From Leyella lascolaii (GTDB lineage Bacteria > Bacteroidota > Bacteroidia > Bacteroidales > Bacteroidaceae), in assembly GCF_900079775.1 (NCBI RefSeq), contig NZ_LT556034.1:178324-242323 (forward strand): a stretch of 64,000 nt of DNA, in the 5' to 3' direction. The position numbers and the translations under genes were made by a program. This document shows, piece by piece, positions 26,334 through 34,078 of this stretch. Under the pieces are notes generated by a model that searched no databases, was not told where the DNA came from, and worked only from the letters and a program-made list of their open reading frames with translations. The first letter of the stretch is position 1; each line of letters begins with the position of its first letter.

Positions 26334-26771
26334 ATGATTAAAATCAAAGTAGTGAACAAGGGTAACCAGAAGTTGCCGGAGTACGCCACACCGCTCAGCG
26401 CAGGCATGGACCTGAGGGCAGACATCGCTGAAGACATCGTGCTGAAGCCCATGCAACGGCGCATAGTGCCCACAGGACTCCACATAGCCCTGCCTGCCGG
26501 ATATGAGGCACAGGTAAGACCGCGCAGCGGACTCGCCCTGAAACACGGGATAACCGTACTCAACAGCCCCGGAACAATAGACGCCGACTACCGCGGCGAA
26601 ATAGGTGTGCTGCTTGTGAATCTGTCAGACAAGGACTTTACAATCACCTCCGGAGAACGCATAGCACAGATGGTGATAGCACGCCACGAGCAGGCTGAGT
26701 TCGAGACAGTGGACGAGCTGGACGCCACCTCGCGCGGTGAAGGAGGATACGGACACACAGGAGTCAAGTAA
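26334..26771 (+). CDS. dut: dUTP diphosphatase
   Basis: This trimeric cytosolic enzyme converts dUTP to dUMP and pyrophosphate, keeping uracil out of DNA. All five dUTPase motifs are visible: [43 protein letters not shown] and the C-terminal [10 protein letters not shown]. The start at 26334 gives [10 protein letters not shown] and 145 residues, the family norm. ATG at 26325 (MTEMIKIK) is possible. It is followed 5 bp later by a TPR protein gene, so it heads a four-gene cluster. Confidence 0.95.
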   Translation: MIKIKVVNKGNQKLPEYATPLSAGMDLRADIAEDIVLKPMQRRIVPTGLHIALPAGYEAQVRPRSGLALKHGITVLNSPGTIDADYRGEIGVLLVNLSDKDFTITSGERIAQMVIARHEQAEFETVDELDATSRGEGGYGHTGVK

Positions 26772-26776
26772 GAAAA

Positions 26777-28555
26777 ATGTCTAAAACACCGATAAACAAA
26801 CTTCCGCTCATCATAATATCGGCAATATTGCTCGGCGCGATATTGCCCATGACGGTGCGCGGCAACAGCGACGCCGGTACGCCGGCGGCTTCAGGCGACA
26901 GTCTCTCATACAACGACAGACGCCGATACGACTACTTTTTCATCGAAGCGATACGCAAACAGAATGCCGGAGACTATGCCGCGGCGTTCGACCTGCTCAA
27001 CCATTGTCTTGAGATAAAGCCCGACGCAGCCGAGGCTTACTACGCCAGAGCATCCTATTTCTCAGAGATGCAGAACGACTCTCTGGCTCTGCGCGACATA
27101 GAGAAAGCCGCAACGCTCAGTCCGGGAAACGACACCTATCAGGAACGGGTGGCACAATATTACATCGGCTCCGGCAACTACGACAAGGCAATAACGGCAT
27201 ATGAAAACCTGTTTGAGCACCACAAGGACCGCAGCGACGTGCTCAACATTCTTGTACAGCTGTATAATCAGAAGAAAGACTATAAGAACATGCTCGGCGC
27301 GATAGAACGCATCGAGCAGATAGAAGGAAGCAGCGACGAGCTCACTCTTGCCAAGATGAACGTCTACGAGATGAAAGGCGACACGAAAATGGCTGAAAAG
27401 ACGCTCAGATCTCTGACCGAGACGCACCCCAACGACGCCATATACAAGGTGATGTACGGCAACTGGCTGCTGCAGAAAGGCAAGAAGGAGGAAGCCTACG
27501 GCATGCTGTCCGCAGCACTGAAAGACGATCCTGACAACGAGGCGGCGCAGAGCTCGATGTACGACTACTACCGTTCCGCCGGACAGGACTCGCTCGCCAT
27601 AATAGCGCGCGACGGCATTCTTATGAACAGAAAGACCTCTTCCACGACCAAGATATCGATGCTCAACCAGCTGATAAAGGAGAGCGAGAGCTCCGGAGGA
27701 GACAGCACAGCCATACTTGCACTGCTCGACAAGGTGATAACATCAGACAAGCCCGACGCCGACATAGCCTCACTCAAAGCGGCATACATGGAGCTAAAGA
27801 AGATGCCGGAGGACTCGGTGAACAACGCTTTCAGGTATGTGCTAAGCATAGCACCCGAAAACACATACGCCACAAAGAAGCTCATAGAGTCTTACTGGAA
27901 CAGACAGAGGTGGGACGACATAGTGAGTCTGTGCTCGCAGTCGGTTCTATACAACCCTGAGGACATGACTCTCTATTACTTCATGGGGCTCGCCTACTTC
28001 CAGAAAGACGACGATGACAACGCCCTCGACGCGCTTAAAAGAGGCGTGAGCGAGATAAACGACGAAAGCGACCCTGCCATTGTGTCAGACTTCTACGCCA
28101 TTATGGGCGACATACTATATAAGAAAGGAAAGCCGGAAGAGGCTTTCGCAGCCTACGACAGCTGCCTTCACTGGAAGGAGGACAACATCTCCTGCCTCAA
28201 CAACTACGCCTACTACCTCAGCGAACTCAACCGCGATCTCGACAAAGCTGAGCAGATGAGCTACAAGACAGTGAACGCCGAGCCGAACAACGCCACCTAT
28301 CTCGACACCTACGCATGGATTCTTTTCATGAAAGGACAGTACAGTCAGGCAAAGAGTTTCATTGACCAGGCACTGGAGGCGGAGTCTGACAGCACCCTCG
28401 GAGCAGTCGTCATAGAGCATGCCGGAGACATCTACGCGATGAACGGGGACATCACCAAAGCCGTGGAATTCTGGGAAAAGGCTCTCAAACTGGGCGGAGA
28501 GAAGGCCATACTCAACAAGAAGATAAAGCAAAGAAAATACATAAAGAAGAGGTGA
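26777..28555 (+). CDS. Exported tetratricopeptide-repeat protein
   Basis: This 592-residue protein has an N-terminal hydrophobic export or anchor segment (about 9-29, LPLIIISAILLGAILPMTV) and then many degenerate TPR units from about residue 50 to the end. Examples are AAFDLLNHCLEIKPDAAEAYYARA, YDKAITAYENLF, ALDALKRGVSEIN and EEAFAAYDSCLHW. It probably faces the periplasm and acts as a protein-interaction scaffold. Its gene lies between dut, 5 bp upstream, and a lipoprotein and EnvC-like gene downstream. I recall this arrangement as conserved in Bacteroidetes, which hints at an envelope role. No catalytic motif is seen. Confidence 0.85.
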   Translation: MSKTPINKLPLIIISAILLGAILPMTVRGNSDAGTPAASGDSLSYNDRRRYDYFFIEAIRKQNAGDYAAAFDLLNHCLEIKPDAAEAYYARASYFSEMQNDSLALRDIEKAATLSPGNDTYQERVAQYYIGSGNYDKAITAYENLFEHHKDRSDVLNILVQLYNQKKDYKNMLGAIERIEQIEGSSDELTLAKMNVYEMKGDTKMAEKTLRSLTETHPNDAIYKVMYGNWLLQKGKKEEAYGMLSAALKDDPDNEAAQSSMYDYYRSAGQDSLAIIARDGILMNRKTSSTTKISMLNQLIKESESSGGDSTAILALLDKVITSDKPDADIASLKAAYMELKKMPEDSVNNAFRYVLSIAPENTYATKKLIESYWNRQRWDDIVSLCSQSVLYNPEDMTLYYFMGLAYFQKDDDDNALDALKRGVSEINDESDPAIVSDFYAIMGDILYKKGKPEEAFAAYDSCLHWKEDNISCLNNYAYYLSELNRDLDKAEQMSYKTVNAEPNNATYLDTYAWILFMKGQYSQAKSFIDQALEAESDSTLGAVVIEHAGDIYAMNGDITKAVEFWEKALKLGGEKAILNKKIKQRKYIKKR

Positions 28556-28635
28556 CCGGTGCACGGCATGCCGCCCTACCGCGCAGAATGCCGTGCACGA
28601 CAGCACGCACCGCACAACAACAAACCACTCACAAT

Positions 28636-29520
28636 ATGAAAGCATTCAGACTGATACTTCCTCTTCTGCTCCTTCTCGCGTCGTGCGCAAGCAAGAAATC
28701 CGTAGTGAAGGAGAACATGCCGGAGATCGCCGGAGCCGGAACCGAAAAGCGGCAAGCCACAGTTGTGGAAAAGCTCACATTCATGCAGAAAGTAGCCGAC
28801 ACCCGTGTCTACACAAAGAACATCGTGGGCGACATGACGTTCAGCGTCCGCACACAAGGCGACGACATCTCCGTGCCGGGGTCGGTGCACATGCGCGAGA
28901 ACGAGATAATCAGACTACAGATATTCATACCGTTGCTCGGCAGCGAGATAGGACGCATAGAATTCACTCCCGACCACGTGCTCATAATGGACCGCATGCA
29001 CAAGGAGTACATACAGGCAGGCTACGACCAGGTGTCGTTCCTCAAAAACAACGGCATCAACTTCTACACTCTTCAGGCACTGTTCTGGAACAGTCTGTTC
29101 CTGCCGGGGCAGGAGAAGGTGAGCGAGTCGGCACTGCGCAGCTTCGAGGTGGACACCGACACCGCAGGAGAGACGCTGCCCATAACATTCACCAACGGCG
29201 ACATGACCTTCACATGGCATGCCGGCAAGAGCGACGGACTGATAACCGAAGCCGACGTCAACTACCGCAGCGCGGCGCACGGGACATCATCGCTCAACTG
29301 GAAATATGCCGACTTCAGGAGCGTGGGAGTGAAACTCTTCCCCGCACAGCAGACATTCACGTTCACCACAACAGCCACCGGACGCCGCCGGCAAGTCACC
29401 GTGACCATCGGGATGAACGAGGTGAAGAACGACTCAAAGTGGGATACGGAGACAAAAATATCGTCCAAATACAAGAAAGTGGACACCGACGAAATAATAA
29501 AAAAACTATTGAGCCTTTAA
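28636..29520 (+). CDS. DUF4292-type lipoprotein
   Basis: The start at 28636 gives MKAFRLILPLLLLLASCASKK, a lipoprotein signal with lipobox LASC. The mature protein of about 275 residues is beta-rich, with segments such as DMTFSVRTQGDDISVPGSVHM and LFIPLLGSEIGRIEFTPDHVL-like text, resembling the LolA/LolB-like fold that DUF4292 is thought to adopt. It would sit on an envelope membrane and could bind lipid or lipoprotein; that is inference. Its stop (TAA ending 29520) directly abuts the ATG of the EnvC-like gene at 29521, so the two are almost certainly coupled. Confidence 0.85.
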   Translation: MKAFRLILPLLLLLASCASKKSVVKENMPEIAGAGTEKRQATVVEKLTFMQKVADTRVYTKNIVGDMTFSVRTQGDDISVPGSVHMRENEIIRLQIFIPLLGSEIGRIEFTPDHVLIMDRMHKEYIQAGYDQVSFLKNNGINFYTLQALFWNSLFLPGQEKVSESALRSFEVDTDTAGETLPITFTNGDMTFTWHAGKSDGLITEADVNYRSAAHGTSSLNWKYADFRSVGVKLFPAQQTFTFTTTATGRRRQVTVTIGMNEVKNDSKWDTETKISSKYKKVDTDEIIKKLLSL

Positions 29521-31128
29521 ATGAAACGACTTTTCTCCATCATTCTCGTCATAGTGCTGGCGTCAACAATGTCGGCACAGACCAAGCGCACCACCCAGAC
29601 GAAGAAGACAACGACCACCGCCACAAGAAAGAAGTCGTCGTCCAGGGCGTCGTCACGGAGCAAGAAGAAAACCACGGCAGCCAAGAAGACCGCGCAATAC
29701 AGCAACGCCTCGATAAAGGGACTGCAGTCCAAACGCTCCAAACTGCAGAAAGACATCAGGCAACAGGAGAAAGCCCTGCGCAACAACAAGGCGGATGTGC
29801 AGAAGCGTCTGAAGAACCTGATGACCATAAACAGCGAGATTGACAAACACGAGAAGAACATACGGCAGATTGAAAGCGAGATAAAGACGCTCGACAACAA
29901 TATCAGAATACTCAACGCACAGCTCAAGACGCTCGAAAGCCAACTCAAGGAGCGCAAGGCAAAATACATCAAGTCCATGCGCTACATCACACGCCGGCAC
30001 ACCGTGCAGGACCGTCTGATGTTCATATTCTCGGCAGAAAGCTTCACACAGATGTACCGCCGCCTGCGCTTCATACGCGAATATGCCGAATATCAGAAGG
30101 CACAGGGCGAGATGGTGAAGGCAAAACAGGAGCAGGTGAGAGAGAAGCAGACACAGCTGCAACAGGCGAAGAACCAGAAGAACAGCCTCCTTGGAAAGGG
30201 ACGGAGAGAGCGCGAGGCACTCGAAGGACAGAAGGAAGAGCAGCAGAACATAGTGAAAACGCTACAGAAACAGCAGCGCACCATACAGCAGCTCATAGAC
30301 AAGCAGCGCAAGGAGGACGCTGCGCTGAACGCCCAGATAGACCGTCTCATAGCCGAGGAGGTGGCAAAAGCCAAGGCGCGCGCCGAGGCTGAGGCAAGGC
30401 GAAAGGCTGAGGAGGCGGCGAGAAAGAAGCGGGCTGAGGAACTGGCACGCAAAAAGGCGGCAGCCGAAGCGGAGGCAAGGGCTAACGCCAAACGCATTGA
30501 AGAGGCGCGCAAACGTGAGGAGAAGATGAAGGCAGCGGCGGAGAAAGCCGCCAGACGCGACAACGAGCGGGCACGGGAGAAAGCCCTTCAGAAAGCGCGC
30601 GAGGCGACGGCGGAGCGTGAGGCAGCCGAGCGCAAGGCGGAAGCCGACAAACGCCGCAACCGCGAGGAAATGGAACGCGAGAGGCGACGCGCCACAGCCG
30701 ACGCCACGATAAGCAGTGTGGACAGGAAGCTGAGCGGCAGTTTCGAAGCCAACCGCGGGCGCCTTCCGATGCCGATAACCGGCACCTACCGCATAGTGAG
30801 CCACTTCGGACAGAACAATGTGGAGGGACTGAAGGGCGTGACCATCGACAACAAGGGCATCAACATCCTCGGAAGCCCGGGCTGCAAGGCACGAGCCATA
30901 TTCAACGGAGAGGTGAGCGCGGTGTTCGGATTCGGAGGCTCGATGGTCGTTATGGTGCGCCACGGCATATACATCTCCGTATACTGCAACCTCAGTTCGG
31001 TCAGCGTGCACCGCGGACAGAGCGTATCGACAGGACAGCAGCTCGGCACCGTGGCACGCGACAACATCCTCCAGTTCCAGCTGCGCCGCAATCTCGAGAA
31101 GCTGAACCCTGAGTCGTGGCTCAGATAA
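29521..31128 (+). CDS. EnvC-like murein hydrolase activator (degenerate LytM/M23 domain)
   Basis: This 535-residue periplasmic protein has a signal peptide (1-20), a basic Lys/Thr/Ser linker (about 21-57), and a very long coiled coil (about 60-400, split by RRHTVQDRLMFIFSAESFTQMYRR). It ends in a C-terminal LytM/M23 domain (about 415-535). The coiled coil plus LytM plan is that of EnvC, which activates amidases at the division site instead of cutting peptidoglycan itself. The zinc ligands of active M23 peptidases are missing: KGVTIDNKGINI replaces the HxxxxxxxD region and LQFQLRR replaces HxH. An activator role is therefore favoured. Confidence 0.88.
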   Translation: MKRLFSIILVIVLASTMSAQTKRTTQTKKTTTTATRKKSSSRASSRSKKKTTAAKKTAQYSNASIKGLQSKRSKLQKDIRQQEKALRNNKADVQKRLKNLMTINSEIDKHEKNIRQIESEIKTLDNNIRILNAQLKTLESQLKERKAKYIKSMRYITRRHTVQDRLMFIFSAESFTQMYRRLRFIREYAEYQKAQGEMVKAKQEQVREKQTQLQQAKNQKNSLLGKGRREREALEGQKEEQQNIVKTLQKQQRTIQQLIDKQRKEDAALNAQIDRLIAEEVAKAKARAEAEARRKAEEAARKKRAEELARKKAAAEAEARANAKRIEEARKREEKMKAAAEKAARRDNERAREKALQKAREATAEREAAERKAEADKRRNREEMERERRRATADATISSVDRKLSGSFEANRGRLPMPITGTYRIVSHFGQNNVEGLKGVTIDNKGINILGSPGCKARAIFNGEVSAVFGFGGSMVVMVRHGIYISVYCNLSSVSVHRGQSVSTGQQLGTVARDNILQFQLRRNLEKLNPESWLR

Positions 31129-31210
31129 TGGCAGGAACAGAGTGGCAGGACAGCACGGAGTGTTCTTACGGCAAGAGCCAAATATTACGTGATACATTCA
31201 TAGACACAAG

Positions 31211-31243
31211 AATCCCCACACCATGCGGTATGGGGATTTTTTC
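31211..31243 (+). terminator. Terminator after the dut-to-EnvC cluster
   Basis: AATCCCCA (31211-31218) pairs with TGGGGATT (31231-31238), followed by TTTTTTC. It lies 80 bp after the EnvC-like stop, before the convergent deacylase gene. Confidence 0.85.
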
Positions 31244-31272
31244 ATACTTATATACCTGACGGCACAGTTACG

Positions 31273-32349
31273 TCAGACGTCAGAAGCCCTGAGGTCGAGC
31301 CCGTCGAGCATTCTGACATACGTGTCTATGGCTTCCTCTATCTCACTCAGGCATATATACTCATCCGCGGAGTGCGATCTTGCCGAGTCACCCGGTCCGA
31401 TCTTCAGCGAGTCGAAGGGCATGAGAGCCTGGTCGCTGAGCGTAGGCGAGCCGAAAGGCGTCAAGCCCAGCTCCACGCAACGGCGCACGAGAGGATGGCT
31501 CTCGCTGATACCGGAGGAATGGAGACGGAACGACCGCGCCGTCACATCGCTCTTCAGATGGCTGCGCACAATGTCGTACACCTCCTCGTTGGTGTAAAGC
31601 TCGTTGGTGCGCACGTCCACAACCATAGTGCAACGGTCGGGAACGACATTGTGCTGCGTGCCCGCGTTTATCACCGTGACGTTCATCTGCGTAGGTCCGA
31701 GAAAGCGGCTCACCTTCTCAAACCTGTATCCGCGCATCCAGCACAGGTCGTCCAGAGCCTCGTATATGGCGTTCACACCCTCACCGCGTGCGGCATGTCC
31801 CGACTTGCCACGTGCCGTGACGTCGAGCACCATCAGCCCTTTCTCAGCCACGGCGGGCTGCATCCGCGTAGGCTCTCCCACTATCGCCACATCTATCCGG
31901 GGCAGCATAGGCAGCACCATGGATATGCCCGAGGCGCCGGACACCTCTTCCTCCGCCGACGCCAGATACACCATGTTATAGCTTCTGTGCCTTCCCGCCA
32001 TGATGCGGAACACCTGCAAAAGCGTCACCAGTCCGCCTCCGCAGTCGTTGCTGCCCAGTCCGTAGAGTCTGTCGCCCTCCACCTGCGGGTCGAACGGGTT
32101 GCGCGTCCACGAGTCCACCGGCTTCACCGTGTCGATGTGTGCATTGAGCAGCAGTGTTGGTCTGCCGTCATCAAACGCCTCATCGGTCACCCACACGTTG
32201 TTGCCCTCGCGCCGGCATGCCATGCCCCACTCTTTCAGCGCGTCCTCCATCACGTCCGCCGCCCTGTCCTCCGAGCGGCTCAGCGACGGCACTTCAATCA
32301 GTCTTTTGAGCAATCCGACAGCATCACCGGAATAATCAGTATAGTTCAT
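31273..32349 (-). CDS. M20 family deacylase (ArgE/DapE-like)
   Basis: This cytosolic dizinc hydrolase is of the ArgE/DapE group. The start at 32349 gives MNYTDYSGDAVGLLKRLIEVPSLS and 358 residues; 29 upstream codons are leader sequence. Metal-site motifs are NAHIDTVKP, YGLGSNDCGGGLVTLL and ASAEEEVSGASG, with the C-terminal HSADEY. In Bacteroidetes this type is the arginine-pathway deacylase and may act on an N-succinyl or N-acetyl intermediate (citrulline or ornithine); which one cannot be told here. The gene is preceded by tandem promoter-like elements, one inside a dispersed repeat. Confidence 0.87.
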   Translation of the reverse strand: MNYTDYSGDAVGLLKRLIEVPSLSRSEDRAADVMEDALKEWGMACRREGNNVWVTDEAFDDGRPTLLLNAHIDTVKPVDSWTRNPFDPQVEGDRLYGLGSNDCGGGLVTLLQVFRIMAGRHRSYNMVYLASAEEEVSGASGISMVLPMLPRIDVAIVGEPTRMQPAVAEKGLMVLDVTARGKSGHAARGEGVNAIYEALDDLCWMRGYRFEKVSRFLGPTQMNVTVINAGTQHNVVPDRCTMVVDVRTNELYTNEEVYDIVRSHLKSDVTARSFRLHSSGISESHPLVRRCVELGLTPFGSPTLSDQALMPFDSLKIGPGDSARSHSADEYICLSEIEEAIDTYVRMLDGLDLRASDV

Positions 32350-32567
32350 AATTATAAAAATAAGTCGCAGCCGTCGCGGCATAATGTAAGTCAGCATACG
32401 GCAGACTGCGATGTGATATATAAAAGAGTCATGCAAACGAGAGGAAAGAGAGCTTGTCCCGATTTCCCTGAGTGCAGTTTATCCTGTGCACAAAGATAAC
32501 GCAAGGCGAGTGCAGAAGCAAGTTGGGAAAACGGAGTTTTAACAGACTTGATACTGCCGAGCCGAAG
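32350..32567 (-). promoter_or_regulatory. Leader and proximal promoter of the M20 deacylase gene
   Basis: On the minus strand a -7 box TTATCTTTG (CAAAGATAA at 32491-32499) is followed by GGATAAACTGCACTCAGGGA and then AAGCTCTC. The same leader pattern (AAGATATGCTGCACTCGGGA ... AAGCTCTC) follows the -7 box at 39195. This gives a leader of about 135 nt for the deacylase. Confidence 0.6.
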
Positions 32568-32681
32568 CTTATCTTATACAAAGATAAGACAAAATGATGG
32601 AATAATGAAATGACGGGGCGGATATTGCCGTGTATTCGACGGGAGACGCAATATTTTGCATACATATAAGGCTTGCGCCAT
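32568..32681 (-). repeat. Promoter-bearing REP-like repeat, copy A
   Basis: Read on the minus strand: ATGGCGCAAGCC, a degenerate hairpin around AAAATATTGCGTCTC, then GTCGAATACACGGCAATATC, CCGTCATTTCATTATTCC and the -7 box TATCTTTGTATAAGA (CAAAGATA at 32579-32586). It matches the copy at 44951 with about nine mismatches in about 86 bases, and points toward the deacylase gene. Confidence 0.85.
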
Positions 32682-32906
32682 ATTCCCTAAAACGGTATGC
32701 AGGATCCGTCTTACCGCCTTTGCGTGATGCGAAATGCTGAAAGCGTATATTTCATAGGATAACGTATAAATATTCATTCTCATAATACCGTTTATGCATA
32801 TTTATGTTGCCTGAACTCGCTGAGAATCGTCCGGAGACAAGGCGGAGCACCTTTCGTGTGAAATACGCGGATTTTCGGCACTTTGTATAATACATTGACT
32901 AACAGT

Positions 32907-33060
32907 CATATAGGCTTTCCCGTGACACATTATGACTTTTACGGCTATGCGGAACGGGCTTTCCTGCCTTCCCGAAAAGGCTTTTCCGTAAGGCGGAACG
33001 CCCTTTTCCGACATATGATAAGGCATGTATGGTGAGACGGAACAGCCTTTTTCGTAATGT
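32907..33060. repeat. 22-bp phased palindromic repeat array 2
   Basis: Seven 22-bp steps. The cores at 32951 (GGAACGGGCTTTCCT), 32973 (CGAAAAGGCTTTTCC), 32995 (GGAACGCCCTTTTCC) and 33039 (GGAACAGCCTTTTTC) are clear. 32907, 32929 and 33017 are decayed but in phase. Spacers are 7 bp. Unlike arrays 1 and 3 it has no TTAACTTAAAA end unit. Confidence 0.85.
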
Positions 33061-33223
33061 ACATTATGCGTAACCACGTTACAGATGTATATATATGATG
33101 TTTTTATACGCATTCATCAGGACTCCCGATTCCATTTTACAAAAATCAGTTGTCAATATTTTTTACTGCCGGAATTGTATTTTTATGCAACGGATTATAA
33201 TGTAATGAGACTGCGCCTTTTGC

Positions 33224-33340
33224 TTTGTATCGCAATGGCGCAAGCCCTGTATGGTTGTAAAATCTTGCGTCCCACGTCGAATACATGGCATTATCCGCAC
33301 CGTCATTTCATTATTTCATCACCTTTCATTACTTTTGTAC
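33224..33340 (+). repeat. Promoter-bearing REP-like repeat, copy B
   Basis: TATCGCAATGGCGCAAGCCC, then AAAATCTTGCGTCCC, GTCGAATACATGGCATTATC, CCGTCATTTCATTATTTC and the -7 box TACTTTTG (33330-33337). The hairpin arm is eroded (GTATGGTTGTAAAATC). The box lies about 27 bp before the ogt ATG at 33364. Confidence 0.85.
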
Positions 33341-33363
33341 CCAAACACAAAAAACTATCCTAT

Positions 33364-33882
33364 ATGAAAATAATAACCTCCATCTACCACGCCCCGTGCT
33401 CAACCATAATGCTGGGCTCGTATGACGGGCGGCTGTGCCTGTGCGACTGGACGGGCGGCTGGCACAGCGACTCCAACTACCGCCGCCTCTTCCACATGCT
33501 CGGCACAACGTTCGAGGAAGGCGCGTGCGACGTGAACAGTAAGGCGGCGGCGCAACTCGACGAGTATTTCGGGGGCGTGCGGCGGCAGTTCGACCTCCCG
33601 CTGCTTCTCTGCGGCACACCGTTCCAGAAAGAGGTGTGGACAGCCCTGCGGCATGTAGGCTACGGTTCCACCATGAGCTACGCACGTCTGGCTGCCACGA
33701 TAGACCGTAGCAAGGCGGTAAGGGCGGTGGCTAACGCTGTCGGGGCAAACCCCATGTCTGTCATCATACCGTGCCACCGCATCACCGGAAGCGACAACAG
33801 TCTTACGGGATATGGCGGCGGACTCGACGTGAAGCGTTACCTGCTCGCGCTCGAGCAGGGCTGCCGTGCGGAGCCGTTCTGA
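33364..33882 (+). CDS. ogt: Methylated-DNA--[protein]-cysteine S-methyltransferase
   Basis: This suicide repair protein removes O6-alkyl groups from guanine onto its own cysteine. The start at 33364 gives 172 residues, the usual single-domain length. The active site is C137 in IIPCHRITG. It is preceded by the DNA-binding helix region GYGSTMSYARLAATIDRSKAVRAVANAVGANP. The C-terminal GYGGGLDVKRYLLALE is also typical. Longer upstream reading is repeat sequence. It has no Ada regulatory domain. The promoter appears to come from repeat copy B. Confidence 0.95.
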   Translation: MKIITSIYHAPCSTIMLGSYDGRLCLCDWTGGWHSDSNYRRLFHMLGTTFEEGACDVNSKAAAQLDEYFGGVRRQFDLPLLLCGTPFQKEVWTALRHVGYGSTMSYARLAATIDRSKAVRAVANAVGANPMSVIIPCHRITGSDNSLTGYGGGLDVKRYLLALEQGCRAEPF

Positions 33883-34044
33883 CAATGGCGGAGCGCGCAA
33901 AACACCGGCAAGCGACGCCATTGCACCCCACAGCCGGCGCCAATGTCAGCCGGCGGTAAGGCAGAAGCCAGAAAACACACGCGGCGGAAGCCCGAAAGTA
34001 GGTTATTTTAAGATTAAAAATTTCTCCCGACAAGTTTTTTTTAC

Positions 34045-34053
34045 TAAATTTGC
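34045..34053 (+). promoter_or_regulatory. -7 box for gyrB
   Basis: TAAATTTGC at 34045-34053 is a perfect TAnnTTTGC match, 26 bp before the ATG at 34079. Confidence 0.7.
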
Positions 34054-34078
34054 ATGTTATATTTTTTCATGCAAGAAA

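Noticed and set aside
33866-34078. N-terminal extension of gyrB
   Set aside because: The added residues have no GyrB similarity, overlap the end of ogt, and lie upstream of a perfect -7 box at 34045.
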